Positions 49,905 through 61,449 of a stretch of DNA of 64,000 nucleotides are shown piece by piece. Numbering within the stretch: the stretch's first letter is position 1; each line of letters starts with the position of its first letter. Made by a program: the position numbers and the translations under genes. The stretch comes from Molossus alvarezi (Eukaryota > Chordata > Mammalia > Chiroptera > Molossidae), in NCBI GenBank assembly GCA_037176705.1, contig JBAWUJ010000079.1:248001-312000 (forward strand). The letters run 5' to 3'. The notes beneath the pieces are model-generated. The model saw only the letters and a list, made by a program, of their open reading frames with translations, was not told where the DNA came from and searched no databases.

Positions 49905-50303
49905 TTTTTTTTTAGAGGTTTTATTTATTTATTTATTTATTTATTTATTATTATTTTTTTATTGATTAATTTTTTGTTACAGATGATGCTCCTTTTTTCC
50001 CCCATTGATTCCCCCCTCCCCCTTCCCTCCCTGCCCCTTCCCCAGATTGTTGTCCATGTCTACTGTTCATGCATACATGCGTATAAGTTCTGTGGTTCAT
50101 CCCTCCCCCACCTCCCCACTCCTTAGGGGATTTTCAGTCTGTACCTCGCTTCCGCGTCTCTGGGACTACCCCATTCCTCAAACTGTTATGTTCATTATAT
50201 TCCACAAATCAGTGAGATCATATGAAATTTGTCTTTCTCTGTTTGGCTTGTTTCACTTAGGATGATACTTTCCAGGTCCCTCCATGTAGTCTCAAAGGAT
50301 AAG
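49905..50303 (-). mobile_element. Nested short LINE-1 3' end
   Basis: A T-run, (TTTA)n and C-rich 3' UTR followed by about 150 bp of ORF2 end interrupt the older LINE-1. Host ORF2 text breaks at 'ggtgaagaattttt' and resumes at 'gatgtattgctggattcgat' (50305). It carries the undeleted form of the 'ggggattttcagtctgtacc...ctcaaactgttatg' region. Confidence 0.85.
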
Positions 50304-50868
50304 ATGTATTGCTGGATTCGATTTGCTAGTGTTTTGTTCAGAATTTTGGCATCTATGTTCATCAGGGATATTGGTCTGTAGTTTTTTTTCTTTGTAGTAT
50401 CTTTTTCTGGTTTTGGAATTAGAATTATGCTGGCCTCATAAATTGAAAATGAAGTCTTCCTTCTTCTGGAATTTTTTGAAACAGTTTGAGGAGAATGGGT
50501 ATTAGTTCTTCTTTGAATGTTCAGGAAAATTCCCCTGTGAAGCCATCCAGGTCTGAGCTTTTGTTTGCTAAAAGAATCTCAATTATATCTTCAATTTCCT
50601 TTGTTGTTATTGGTCTGTTCAACTTTTCTTTCTCTTCCTAGTTTAGTTTTGGGGGTCTGTATTTCCAGAGATTATTTTATTTTTCCTAGATTATCCAGTT
50701 TGTTGGTATATTTTGATGATCTTTTGTATTTCTGTGGTGCCTGTTGTTAATACTTCTCTTTGGTTTCTGATCATGTTTATTTGTGTCCTCTCTTTTGTTT
50801 CTTGGTGAGTCTGGCTAAAGGTCAATTGATCATGTTTGTCTTTGTAAAGAACCAGCTTTTTTTTATTG

Positions 50869-50875
<7 letters not shown>

Positions 50876-50926
<51 letters not shown>
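50876..50926. repeat. (AT)n microsatellite
   Basis: About 25 uninterrupted AT units within LINE-1 ORF2. Confidence 0.95.
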
Positions 50927-50928
<2 letters not shown>

Positions 50929-53214
50929 CTTTCTGTTATTTAATTCTGCTCTGACTTTACTACTTCTTTCCTTGTACTTTGTATTTTTTTTCCCTTTTAT
51001 TTTCTCTATAGATTTTTAAGTTGTAGGTTTAGAGAATCAACTAGAAATGTTTCTTGTTTCTTGTGGTAAGTCTAGAGTGCTGTGAACTTCCCTCTCAGGA
51101 CTGCTTTTCATGCCATAAATTTGTGTTGTGGTGTGTTCATTTTCATTGGTTTCCAGAAAATTTTTAATTGCTTCCTGGATCTCATTAGTAACCTATTCAC
51201 TGTTTAATGACATTCTGTTTAGCTCCAAGTCTCTGAATGTTTTGTTGTAATTGTATTCTACTTTCATGCCATTGTGGTCTGAGAAGAAGCTTGATATGAT
51301 TTCAATATTTTTGAATTTGCAGAGACTTACTTTGTGTCCTAACATGTGCTCTATCTTTGAGAATGTCCCATGTGCACTTTAGAAGAATGTATATTCTGCA
51401 GTTTTGGGGTGAAATGTTTTGTAAATATCAATTAAGTCCAATTGATATAAGTCATCATTTAAAAACTTTATGTCCTTGTGAAGTTTTTGTCTGAAAGATC
51501 TATGCAGTGGTGTAAGTGGAGTATTAAAGCCACCGACTAAGATCATATTGCTATTCTTCTCCTCCATTAAGTCCTCCAGAAATTATTTATAATATTTTGG
51601 AGCTCCCATATTTGGTGCATATATGTTTGCATGCCTTATATCCTCTTGTCAGAATGATCCTTTTAATATTATGTAGTGACCTTCTTTGTGTCTTCTTATG
51701 GCCTTGTTTTGAAGTGGGTCTTTGGTATAAGAGAATCACTACACAAGCTTTGTTTTTCCTTTCTGTTTGTTTGGTAAAGCTTTTTCCATCTCTTCACTTT
51801 CATCTTGTGTGAGCCTTTTGTTGTGAGGTGAGTTTCTTGTAAACGGAATATATATGGGTCATGTTTTCTTATATAATCGAGGACCCTATGTCTTTTGTTT
51901 GGAGCACTTACGTTATTTACACTTAAGGTTATAGTACTTAGCTGCCATTTTAAATTTATGCCTGTGTTCTTTCTCTTTCTCTTTTTCTTCTTCTTCCTCT
52001 TCTTACAACAGTCCTTTCTGCAATTTTTGCAGTACTGGTTTGGTGGTGGTAAACTCCTAAACTCCTTTAGCTTTTTTTTTTTTTTTAATCCATGAAACTC
52101 TTTATTTCTCCATCCCATTTAAATGATATCCTTGCATTACTCTGTATACTTAATGCAACTCCCTCCCTGCAGTGTTTCTATTGAGAAATCAGCTGACAGT
52201 TTAATGGGAGCTCCCTTGTAGGTAACTTTCCGTGTCTCTCTTGCTTCCTTTAAGATTATTTCTTTGTGTTTAATGTTTGCCATTTTTATTATGATGTTTC
52301 TAGCTGTGGGTCTTCTGGGGTTCATCTCCCTTGGGACTTTCTGTGTTTCCTGGACTTGTGTGATATTTTCCTTCACCAGTTTAAGAAAAGTTTCTGCCAT
52401 TATTTTTTCAAACTGGTTCTCTATTCCTTTCTCGGATTCTTCTCTTTCCGGTACACCTATAATGTGAATGGTGTTAGATTTTGTAATATCCCACAGCTCT
52501 TTTAAACTCTCCTCCTGGTTTTTAATTTTTTTTTTTCATTTGCTGCCTATTTGGGGTGATTTTTCTCTACCTTGTCTTGCAAATTGCTGATTTGGTCCTC
52601 AGCTTTTTCTAAACTTCTATTGAACCCTTCAAATGTATTTTTCATATCAGCTATGCCATTCTTTATTTCCTCTTGATTTTTATGTATAACTACTATTTGT
52701 TACCCATTGCTTCTACCTCTTTTTTTTTTTTTATAGCTGAAGTAGTTCCCCAGTGAGCTTTTTATAATTCTTATTCAGTTGCTTGAAGTTTTCACCATTT
52801 TGAGCACCCTTATAATTATTGCTTTGAATTCTTTTTCTGACAAGTTACTTTCTTCTAGTTCCTATAGTTCCATTTCTGGTGACTCCTCTTTTTTTTTTTT
52901 TTTTCCATTTGGTTGTTGTTTCTTTGTCTCACCATTTTAACAATCTGTTAGTTCTGAGCTTGGTGAGGGATGATGAAATACGTACACAGGTCAGTGTGTA
53001 CCAATTAAGGATGCTGTACCCCTCTGATGGTTTTAGTGTATGGGTCCCCTTGTCTGCTGTGGGTCCTGGAATGTTGACTCTTGGTAGCTGGTATTGGTCT
53101 CTCATGCTGGTCTTGACTCCCCAAGATTTACTGCTGCTTGGGCTGGGGCACCACTCTTGATGGACTTTGGCTGATATTGCTGGGAATGGGTATCAGCTGC
53201 CCATATGTCCTCCT

Positions 53215-53483
53215 AATGCTTGGGGGTGTGCAGGTTTGTCCGGTGCCCTGCTGAGGTGTGGGAGCCTTCTGATATGTTGCTCGGGTGTGTGGGGTTCCCT
53301 AGTATACTGTTGGAGTGTGTGATTTCCAGTGGCATGCTGCTGGAATTCATCGGTCCCTCTGGTATGCTGCTGGGGCATGTGTGTCCAGCTGGTGTCCTGC
53401 TGGGTTTTGTGGATTTTGTCAGTATGCTGCTGGGATTTGAGGGTCCCTCTGGTATGCTGCTGTAATGCATGTGTCTTACTGGT
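53215..53483 (-). repeat. 30-bp minisatellite in LINE-1 5' region
   Basis: Seven exact-length 30-bp units run from 53274 to 53483, typified by 'atgctgctggg' at the start and 'ccctctggt' at the end, with one 29-bp and one degenerate unit before them. Because 30 is a multiple of three, the minus-strand frame 53500-53213 stays open with a ten-residue period ('PSSIPEG'). Confidence 0.92.
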
Positions 53484-54440
53484 CTACATTTGGGGGACAA
53501 TGCTGACCATTGGGGCTCAGCTCCTAATCAGTCACTGTTGGGAGCCAGTGTCATCTCCTGGTTTGCACTGGTACAGCTGCTACTGTTATTGCCAGGGGAT
53601 GCTCCCTGGTCCCATTGTTTTAGTACTGGTAGGAGGTGAGGAGGCTTCACACCTGAGATTTTGCAGCTCTGAAGGAAGGGACTCCAATCTAGCTCCATTG
53701 CTGCAGTATTCAGGGGTATGTCTCAGGTGCCCTAGTCCTGATGCTTGGTTTGGGGCCCTGCTCTTGATCAGTATTTTCTGATGATCTGCTGTAGGCCTGG
53801 AGCCTGGTGTCTGGGCTGGGCTGCTCAATAGTGCAGGCTTGTGGCCTGATGCCTAAGCTGGTCCTCCTGCAGCAGTTGCCCTGGGTCCAGTGGTGAGTGC
53901 TTTCTACCATGGGCCTGGTCCTGGGCTTTGGGTTAGGTGTGTGCCACTGCGGCCCTGAGTCCTGGAGTGGGTGCATGCTGCAACAGCCCTGGGTCCTAGG
54001 CTGGGAGCTTGCACCCATAAGCTTGTGGCTGGGGCAACCTTTTTGCCACTGCTGGCCAAGAATCTGGAGCCTGAGTCTCAAAATGCCACCAGAGCAACAG
54101 ACTTGGATAAGCCTCAGCTGCTGTAGGGATGGGGCGCCAGCTCCCTGCTGGTTTTGGCTACTCCTGCAGGCACCTACTGTGTGCTAACTGTGCCAACAGA
54201 GCTGAGTTCACTGGACAGATGGTGCAGAATGCTGTCTTGCACTCAGGTGGCTGGGCCCACGCTGATCCATTTTCTACTACCTGGGAAGTACCAGGATAAT
54301 CCAATATGGCAGAATTTCCCAGCTGTGCTGGGGAAATAAGTTCACTGGCTTCTCAATTATCACAGAGCCTTCTGCTTCCATTCCACAGCAAAGGAACCTT
54401 CTGCCCTGTGTCTCTGCACTGCTCAAGGTTGGTCTTCCAT

Positions 54441-55365
54441 GCTTACATTCACTCACACTTTATCTCACACGCTCTCAAACTCTCACATCATCACCCACAC
54501 TCTGGTCCTACCCATCACTATCTGTTTTATTTACACATTTTTTGAGAGATTCAAACTTTACCTGTATGTTTTCTGTTTTATTGAATTTATAGGAGTGACA
54601 CTGTTAGTACATTTACACAGGTTTCAGGTGTACCATTCTATCTTATTCATTTGGATATCATGCTGTGTATTCACCACACCAAGTCACGTCCCCTTTTTTC
54701 CCCATATTGAGAAAATCGCCTTAGTGATCTCCACCTGAGAGGCACCCTCTTGCTCTTCTGCTGCTAATTTTTTCTCTACTACCTCCTCTTCCTCCACATC
54801 TCAGATTTCTTGCAGCACCTGTGTCCAGGAAGAAATAGATCACCTCCATCAATCACCTCTTTGTAAAGATGGCTTGTCGGTTTGTTCTACTGGATTTGAT
54901 TTTCCATCAAGACACTGAAATAATTACACATGACACAACAACAGCCAGTAGCTCGATGTTCTCTGGAGTATCTTGAGCTTTCAAGACCTTCTAGGGGCCT
55001 GGCACTGTGGATGGCGGGAGCCCAGAGATTCACTGGGGACAGTGTGCAATAAAATTGCTATGTTGTCAAAGTGGAAGGTGGGCTGTGGAAACTTGGGGTG
55101 CCATGCTGAAAAGGAGAGAGTGAAAGCCATGCGGTGTCACAGTGGAATATGGGCAGTGGAGCCAGAGTGTGTCACAGGGGAAGCAGGTAATGTGAGCCAT
55201 GGGTTCTTGGTAAAGCGTGGGCCCTGGAGATCCTGGGGCATCAAAAGATTGTATCTACTTTGGCTACATAACAGACACAGCTATCTGAGGGACTGGTTAT
55301 TACCAGGCAGGTAATTGAAAAGCGTTCAAAAAATCTCCCCAAAGCCATGCACATGCCACATGCAG
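54441..55365. other. Spacer end, mostly unassigned
   Basis: 54570-54740 ('ttacacaggtttcaggtgta', 'tcaccacaccaagtcacgtc') resembles a common old interspersed repeat of placental mammals that I cannot name with certainty. The rest (54.75-55.36 kb) has no recognised gene. The open frame at 54973-55314 has no motif. Confidence 0.45.
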
Positions 55366-55644
55366 GCACACACAATGATGCTTTTTATTTATGTTTCCAC
55401 ATTATGCCAGCTGTCTAGGTGTCTGTGTCTGAATGCCTTGCCATGAGGACTCTTTTCAATTGTTTCCTGGCAGGAAAACAAGGTTGGTTAAAACACATTT
55501 TTCCTTCCAAATTCTTATGTGCTCTAATAACATTTGAAACAAACTGGATGATACTGCATATTCATCTCAAATATGGGATGTCCCCTGAACACAACACTCA
55601 GAATAACCTCTACTCTGAGCACACAACAAAGTATTTAATAATTC

Positions 55645-55875
55645 AAGCCCTAGCCAATTAGCTGTGAGGTTAGAGTGTGCACCTCAAATCAAAGAGTCAT
55701 GAGTTTGAGTCCAGTGTAGGGCAGGTAACTCAGTAGAGATTCTGGGAAGTCCGGTGGGAGGCAAACAATTTATGTGACCCTCATACATTGATTTCTCTCT
55801 CCGTTTCTCTCTCTATTTCTTCCACTCTGTCTGAAGATAAATAAAAAAATATTCTTTGTGAGGATTTGAGAATCA
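55645..55875 (+). repeat. SINE of second family, shared by both arms
   Basis: tRNA-like head 'agccctagccaattagctgt', B-box 'gagtttgagtccagtgtagg', tail 'attctttgtgaggatttgag'. It is the mirror of the element at 37378-37610 and is followed by a TCA/GAT run that is also shared. Confidence 0.8.
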
Positions 55876-56477
55876 TAATCATCATCATCATCATCATCGT
55901 CATGATTTTGGTGCCATAAAGGAAAAGGGTGTCAAAACTGCAAATGGGCTCTCTGAAATTTCCTGAGTCCTATTTTTAACATGTTCCATTCCAACCACAT
56001 TATAATAGACAGTGTTTTCAGTGGGCCCTACAGGAATGAAAAACTGAAAAAAATGAAAACACCTGTCATGATTAGGAGAAGTAACTGGGTCAGAGCAAGT
56101 ACAGATTTCTATAAATAGACACCGGGTATTAGTAGAAGGGAGGTAAAAACAGCATGAGGCAAGAGTCTACTTCTGGAGGGTAACGTGGCCTGGGGGACAA
56201 GAGTTTTGTGGCCTGGAATGAGAGTCTGAGTAGCAAGATAATGACTGAGCTGTTATTTTGAGAGATATCTAACATGCCCAAACCCTGATCTTTCTAAAGC
56301 TTCCTCAAAACTATCTGAACGTCAATGCAGTTCTGCAGACTTTCTGTATCATGGTGATACCCTGATGAGCTGAGGGCACAAGCTCTATTTCAACCAGCCT
56401 AAATGTGTCCCTGTGGGAAAGAAATATCCCACATACTGGGCATGGCCATGTTGAGAGACCAGTTGGGATCTCCTCAC

Positions 56478-56562
56478 CTGTCCTGCTCCTTCTCCCCTTT
56501 TTTGGTGCCCTCGTCCTAACATAGTACTTTAGGGGATTGCTCCACCGGTCCTTTAGAATGAT
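56478..56562 (-). CDS. TSPY-B exon 5 (right)
   Basis: Acceptor 'tctaccag', donor 'gacag/gtgagg'. Encodes 'IILKDRWSNPLKYYVRTRAP', matching TSPY '[20 protein letters not shown]'. The Tyr-Tyr pair is retained (TAA in the left copy). Confidence 0.76.
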
Positions 56563-56668
56563 CTGGTAGAAAGAACACAGCTGGTCAGAATAAGGCTGGA
56601 CTTTGAATATGACTCAAGCAGCTAAAGAACACAGAAAATCTACTGTGGTACTGTGAGTGAGGCCCCAC

Positions 56669-56814
56669 CTCCGCAATCCTGTCAGATCCTGACATGTTGT
56701 GGTTGGAGGACCAGTTGAAGAAGTTCAGGCTGCTGTTTTGGTGCCAGTGGCTGTAGACCTCTCTTTCATAATACTGAGAGCCCTGAATGGGAGTGCAGTG
56801 GGACACCCTGTACC
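56669..56814 (-). CDS. TSPY-B exon 4 (right)
   Basis: Acceptor 'cctgcag', donor 'gcggag/gtgggg'. Encodes 'GYRVSHCTPIQGSQYYE', 'NSSLNFFNWSSNHNMSGS' and 'DRIAEV'. The hallmark 'SLNFFNW' is intact. Entry phase 1 fits the exon 3 end. Confidence 0.78.
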
Positions 56815-56905
56815 CTGCAGAATGACATGTATGTGTAAAGAGATGCACAAACTTTCAACCTCAACCCACCCCCTGCTGCCTTCCAAGCAGGCACCCTCTG
56901 ATTAC

Positions 56906-57017
56906 CTTGGAGGGTAATGAGATACTCCTTCACAATCACATTATTGAAGAAATAAGGGTTCTTATGAAAGAATAGCAATATCTTGCAGCAATCACTGGTG
57001 TGCGGGACTTTCTTCAC
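56906..57017 (-). CDS. TSPY-B exon 3 (right)
   Basis: Acceptor 'cctacag' and donor 'ccaag/gtaatc'. Encodes 'TSDCCKILLFFHKNPYF' and 'NNVIVKEYLITLQ', matching the TSPY '[24 protein letters not shown]' region. Fully open, whereas the left copy has lost the acceptor and gained a stop. Confidence 0.75.
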
Positions 57018-57143
57018 CTGTAGGTAAAATTGTATCAGTAGGGTGAAATTTGTCTTGAGGACACACGCCTTCTCTATTTGGCAAGGATAGGGTCAATTTT
57101 CCACTCTGTCTCCCCTCCCCTGTTTCTGTCACCCTAGGCTGAC

Positions 57144-57235
57144 CTTCAAATTGATTATATGGCTGAGCATCTTTTCATCTTGCTCACAGATCATGGCTGA
57201 CAGTTCCGGTTGGGTGACAAACTGCTTTGGGTCAA
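57144..57235 (-). CDS. TSPY-B exon 2 (right)
   Basis: Encodes 'FVTQPELSAMICEQDEKMLS' and 'HIINLKV', equivalent to the TSPY 'HPQMSAL..DEDEDMLSYM' segment. The donor is 'gaag/gtcagc' at 57144/57143. The 5' limit is approximate. Mirror exon in the left arm ends at 36118. Confidence 0.65.
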
Positions 57236-57799
57236 GGAGCTGCATACTGCATTCTGCACATGAAATAGCTAGAACATGGGCCAGAACTAGGGAATGGCCT
57301 TGCTTTTCCACAATTCTCTATGCCTCAGACTTCTTCTTCCACACAAGGCCAAAAGGAAAACATTGAATCTTGATGCCTGCAAGGATTGACTCCAACGCAG
57401 GCCAAATCTCTTGTCTAAAACACCAGAGCTCTACCTGATCTTGTGTGCTGCTGGCTGGACAGAATACAGTACATGTCCTGCTGCCCACCCCGCTTTCCTG
57501 ACTCTGACTCAGGAGGTGTACATTCACATTTTCCCACTACAGCAGTACTTGTAGTAGGAACTGGGAAACATATAGATAAATATGTTATTTTCATGAGTTT
57601 GATCTGGAACCAAGATCCTACACTATGTTTCTGGGGGCCATAGTAGATGAGGGACATCTCCAAGGTTTGCGCCAAACTTTGGTCACTAAACCAAGTTTCT
57701 CTGCAATGTGTCTCTTTTGCTTCTGAACTCTCCTCACTGATCCCTTTATCCTGCAATCACAAAGCCGAATTGTGGACACCCCATTACAGCCTAAAGGAT

Positions 57800-58197
57800 A
57801 GAGCTTTGGCCCAAAATCCAGGGATTTGCTCAATATGGGTGCTTCTCAGTTCTAAGTATGGCCTGTGCCTCTGCCATATCTTGCGCTTGAGCCCACAAAA
57901 GGCCTTGCTGGTTTGCTCATTCATAGGCTCCATCTCTGACTGAAGGGCCTGGAGCACCTCCAGCTTGGACCAGGTGCACTGCCCACCCTGCCGAGACTCG
58001 GCCTGTGCCCGCTCCTCAGACTTCTCTTCTTGCTGTTTTGCTTCATCCTCTGGTTCTGGTTGCCCCTCATCCCACATCTCCACAACCTTCCAGATGTCCT
58101 CCCCATCCATGACAATCTGCTTCCCAGCAATTAATTCCCCCTGACAGGCTTCCTCCTCCTTCTCCTCTCCCTGCTCCTCACTTTCTGGACACAGCAT
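57800..58197 (-). CDS. TSPY-B exon 1, open 3' part (right)
   Basis: Open from ATG 58197 to beyond 57800. Residues 1-70 are very acidic (EEQGEEKEEEA, EPEDEAKQQEEKSEE), as in SET/NAP relatives. Next comes the long helix starting 'LEVLQALQSEMEPMNEQ', then 'HRPYLELRSTHIEQIPGFW', the family's backbone-helix end. The Trp is kept here but is TAG in the left arm. Use of this ATG is a guess. Confidence 0.55.
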
Positions 58198-58959
58198 GAC
58201 TTCATCCTCCTTCTCCAGTTGCAACAGCTATACAGGCACCATGTCATCCTGCCTCCCCAGCTCCAGATCTAGAAAAACCTCCTCCCCTTCCCTGAGCATG
58301 CTATGCTCTGCCACTACCTGCATCTCCAGCCTGAAGCCCTACTGCTCCTGGGGAAAGTGATGCCTGGACAACAACCCCTCCTCCTCTTGCCAGGGCTCCT
58401 CACTCAGGTCCCTGTTGATCCTCACCACCCTACTGCACAAAGCCCTCCTCAGACAACACCTCCTCCTGCCTCTCCAGCTCCAGGTCAGGACAAACCTCCT
58501 CGCTGGTTGCCAATGCTGCTTTCCTGTCACCAGCGCCCCCTCCTGCATGTTGTTCTCCAGCTGGAGCCCGCAATGTCCCCTCAGTACCGCCTTCACCTTC
58601 AGCTCCTGGACCTCACTGCCGTCCTGCACAAACAGGGACATGAAAGGACCCTGGTCTGTCCCACTGGGCCCCTCCTCCATGGTGCTAACGCCCCCTATTG
58701 TCTTCGCTGTTCAGGAGGGTCTCAGTCACCTCAGGGCCTCCTACAGGGAGTAAAAGACCTGGGGACCTGAGGGGTCCGCTGACCCCAAACACAGCTTGAC
58801 TGGCGATGGGTCCTGGTAGATGCCTGGTGGTGCCGGGAAGTAGGTGCTTAGAGCAGGGCGACTGCACAGCCCACGAAGTCCACTGCCTAAGCTGAGGCCT
58901 GTTTGGATCAGAACTTCCTGTATGCGCCCACTATGGTGTATGCAAATGAGATTGTGTTT

Positions 58960-59165
58960 AAGTCACATGAATTGGCTGTCCTGCTGACCATGCCCCAAGG
59001 CCTGTCCCACCCAAAAGGCTCTGCAAGTCTCTTCCAATCAGAGCGCCCCAGTGGGAGTCACCCCACACAGCCCCACCCTGAAGGGAGGCTGCCTGCCTCT
59101 CACCAGGAGCCCATAATAAATGGGGAAGGCTCTTCTCCCTCCACACTGCTGGCCTTCCTGTAACG
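58960..59165 (-). promoter_or_regulatory. Likely TSPY-B promoter region (right)
   Basis: Mirror of 34.08-34.28 kb. It holds a CCAAT box as 'ccaat' (59034-59038), a degraded GC box, and a TTTATTAT TATA-like stretch (reverse of 59111-59122) that the left arm lacks. Function is inferred. Confidence 0.4.
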
Positions 59166-61440
59166 TCTGCTGTTCACACTTCATCTAACCCCTGTTTCCC
59201 AGTCCAGTAGTTTCCGCCTCACTCTGCCCCTGGTCCTCAGTGACCCCTGGGAAACAAACAAGGTGAGCGTCCTGGGCAGGAGAGCCTCTCCTGGCACATC
59301 AGGTAGCTGAGGTCCAAGGTGCAGGCAGGGGAAGGCTGTGTGGGGATGGCCCGGATCCTCCATCCTGGGAGAGTGCAAAGCTCAGGAAACCCAGACAAGG
59401 AAAAGACTCCTGCTTCCTCTCTAGTTTCCCTTGTTTGCTCTGCCCTTGGTTTCTGTTCTCTTTGCAGTGTGTCCCTGGGCCCGCTGTCCCTCACTGGCCC
59501 GCCCGTGCTGGGGTCAGTCATAGCCAGAAAGTGTCTTCAGTGCAGAAAAGAGTTGACCTGTATGCGAATACGCCCCAGTTCTTTTACTATGTCATTGATA
59601 TTTCCCAGGAGAAGGGTTGAGAGAGATTCACCCTAGGAAGCCAGAGAAATCAGATGGGAGAGTGAAACCTCTGCACTCCAACTAGCTGATCCACAGGACC
59701 AGGGGCAGGACAGCTCCATTACTAAGACGTGCTCAGTAATGGAAACAGTTCTCCCTTCAGCCATGGACATCCGTTTTGGTGATCAATAGAATTCAAATGC
59801 TGTGATCCCATCTTTTGTTCGATCCTTTCTAAGGCATCTGAAGACAACCGTGTCTCTCCAAAGCTCGACTCTGCAAAATGCCGGGTTCCACCACCCCTTT
59901 GAGAGCAGCACTGACAGAGCTCTCTCTGGCTTGCTACCATGGCAGCACCATCTCAGGGTACTCTGCAGTGTTTGAATTCAAACAGGTACTTTCCAGGCCC
60001 TGATACATCTGCAGGCATTTGGGGCTGTTCACACAGGAAATGGGACTGTGCCCTGAAATGTACTATTGAACCTATTAGGCATTTTTGTCCCTGCTCTGGG
60101 TGCTAATGTTGGGGGCCCACGCACTATTTTCATCCCAGGTGACCATAAGTAGAAATGCAGCTAATGTTTATTTTTGCTCTGAATCCTGACAATTCTGAAT
60201 TCTTTCTAAAGGCTATGGTTGTTTCGACAGCAGCAATGTAAGAGTGTGTAAACTTGTATGAAGAAAGTCATGGCAGGCTCCCAAGGTGAAATGCAATGAG
60301 TTCTGTTCCAATTCAGGTGTCCTGTGCTACAGTTACAACACTGCTTGAAAAAATATATATAATTTTCTCTTTTGGCCTTTCCTCTAGGTGATTGGTTTTC
60401 TTTGGCTCACAGTGGATGAGGCTATGACAAATTGTCCCATTTGTATGACTGACTGATGCAGGTGTTGTAGAGTGGCCCTGGCACATACACCCAGGACTTA
60501 TGACATTCCTGGTGTGGGGAAAAACACCTGTAACCACCTCAGGTACTACAGTCAGGGTCTTCTATCCATCACTGTACACAGTGACAGTTCTGTGACCATT
60601 GTACAAGATCTATCACCAGAAGTCACTCAGTACATTTCTCCAACTCCCAGGCACTACCCTAAAGCACTGAATAACATTTAAGGCATCTGGACCCTTGTCT
60701 CCAATTGCATAGCCTTGCTTCTCTGCCCCAATGTGGAAATTCCAGAAGTTGATTCTTCATCGGCCTATTGTGAGGTCATCTCCTACACACTACTGCATTT
60801 CCCTTGATAGAAACAACACAAAGAATAAAACAGGTTGTATGTGTTTTATTTATTTATTTTTTTAGGTTAATCTCGAGGTGGATGGCATTTCCACTCTAAA
60901 ACTTCTACAGGCTATCCCCTCCACTTCCTTTCAACCTGAGTGGGAGCCCATCCAGAATCCTTCAGCATGGCTGGCACAGGGGCACAGTGTATGCATATCC
61001 TGTCCTAGCTAGCCATATTGCAATTGTCTCCTGTGCTCTTCCAAATTTGGAATGTTCCCTGGCACGCACACACATGTGCACATAAATGAACACTCTGACT
61101 CACAGTGTCCCGGGTCACATTTCCCTTTTTTTCCCCAGTACCTCTTATTGGCCTCCACAACTTGGTCACACTATCACCGTTGTGGGCTTGGCAGAGGCAC
61201 ACTAATGGGGGATGTAAAATCAGGAAGGAGCCTGAATTGGAAGTCTGGACAATGGAAAGGGCACTGGAGAGTAGGACCTTGTTCAGATTTGCAGGGAGAC
61301 CAAGGAAGTGCCAAAAGGACAAGAAGTACTAATGCAGAAATTTGGTGAATCAACCGGTTCCTTCCCTAGGGGCTCATGAAAGTTTAGGTGCTCAGAGCAC
61401 CTGAACCTGCTTGTACTCTGTGGGCACTAAGGTCTTCCAG
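59166..61440. other. Intergenic DNA between TSPY B and A (right arm)
   Basis: Mirror of 31.5-34.1 kb in the left arm. No gene recognised. The long left-arm antisense frame is broken here (stop at 59161-59163 and changing frames). Confidence 0.55.
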
Positions 61441-61449
61441 TTGCCTTTA

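Larger units (their letters stand above)
49637..54440 (-). mobile_element. LINE-1, minus strand, with 5' UTR and nested insertion
   Basis: Reverse strand: 5' UTR-like (about 54440-52960), ORF1 (about 52950-52030; C-terminal part 52400-52137 with 'FSIETLQGG' and 'NIIIKMAN'), and ORF2 start near 51990 ('APNKRHRVLDYIRKHDPYIF'). The endonuclease piece is 51567-51379, and the reverse-transcriptase part continues to 49637. The 3' third of ORF2 and the 3' UTR are missing. A foreign LINE-1 3' end splits it at 49.9-50.3 kb. Inactive. Confidence 0.87.
56478..58680 (-). pseudogene. TSPY-family gene copy, locus B, right arm; best preserved, exon 1 start disrupted
   Basis: TSPY proteins are nuclear SET/NAP family members linked to spermatogonial proliferation. 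The ATG at 58680 opens a frame (EGPSGTDQGPF) that ends at TAG near 58342. The later acidic part is in another frame and has TAG near 58230. From ATG 58197 a frame runs through a Glu-rich stretch to the helix 'MEPMNEQTSKAFCGLKRK' and 'IPGFWAKA' (57800). Exons 2-5 (57144-57235, 56906-57017, 56669-56814, 56478-56562) are all open, phase-compatible and bounded by AG/GT. An N-terminally shortened protein with a complete NAP domain is therefore imaginable. Otherwise it is a young pseudogene or contains assembly errors. The exon 1/2 junction is not resolved. Confidence 0.82.

Noticed and set aside
53329..53781. 150-codon plus-strand open frame rich in Cys/Trp
   Set aside because: It is the antisense of the 30-bp minisatellite and LINE-1 5' region. 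Openness follows from the repeat period.
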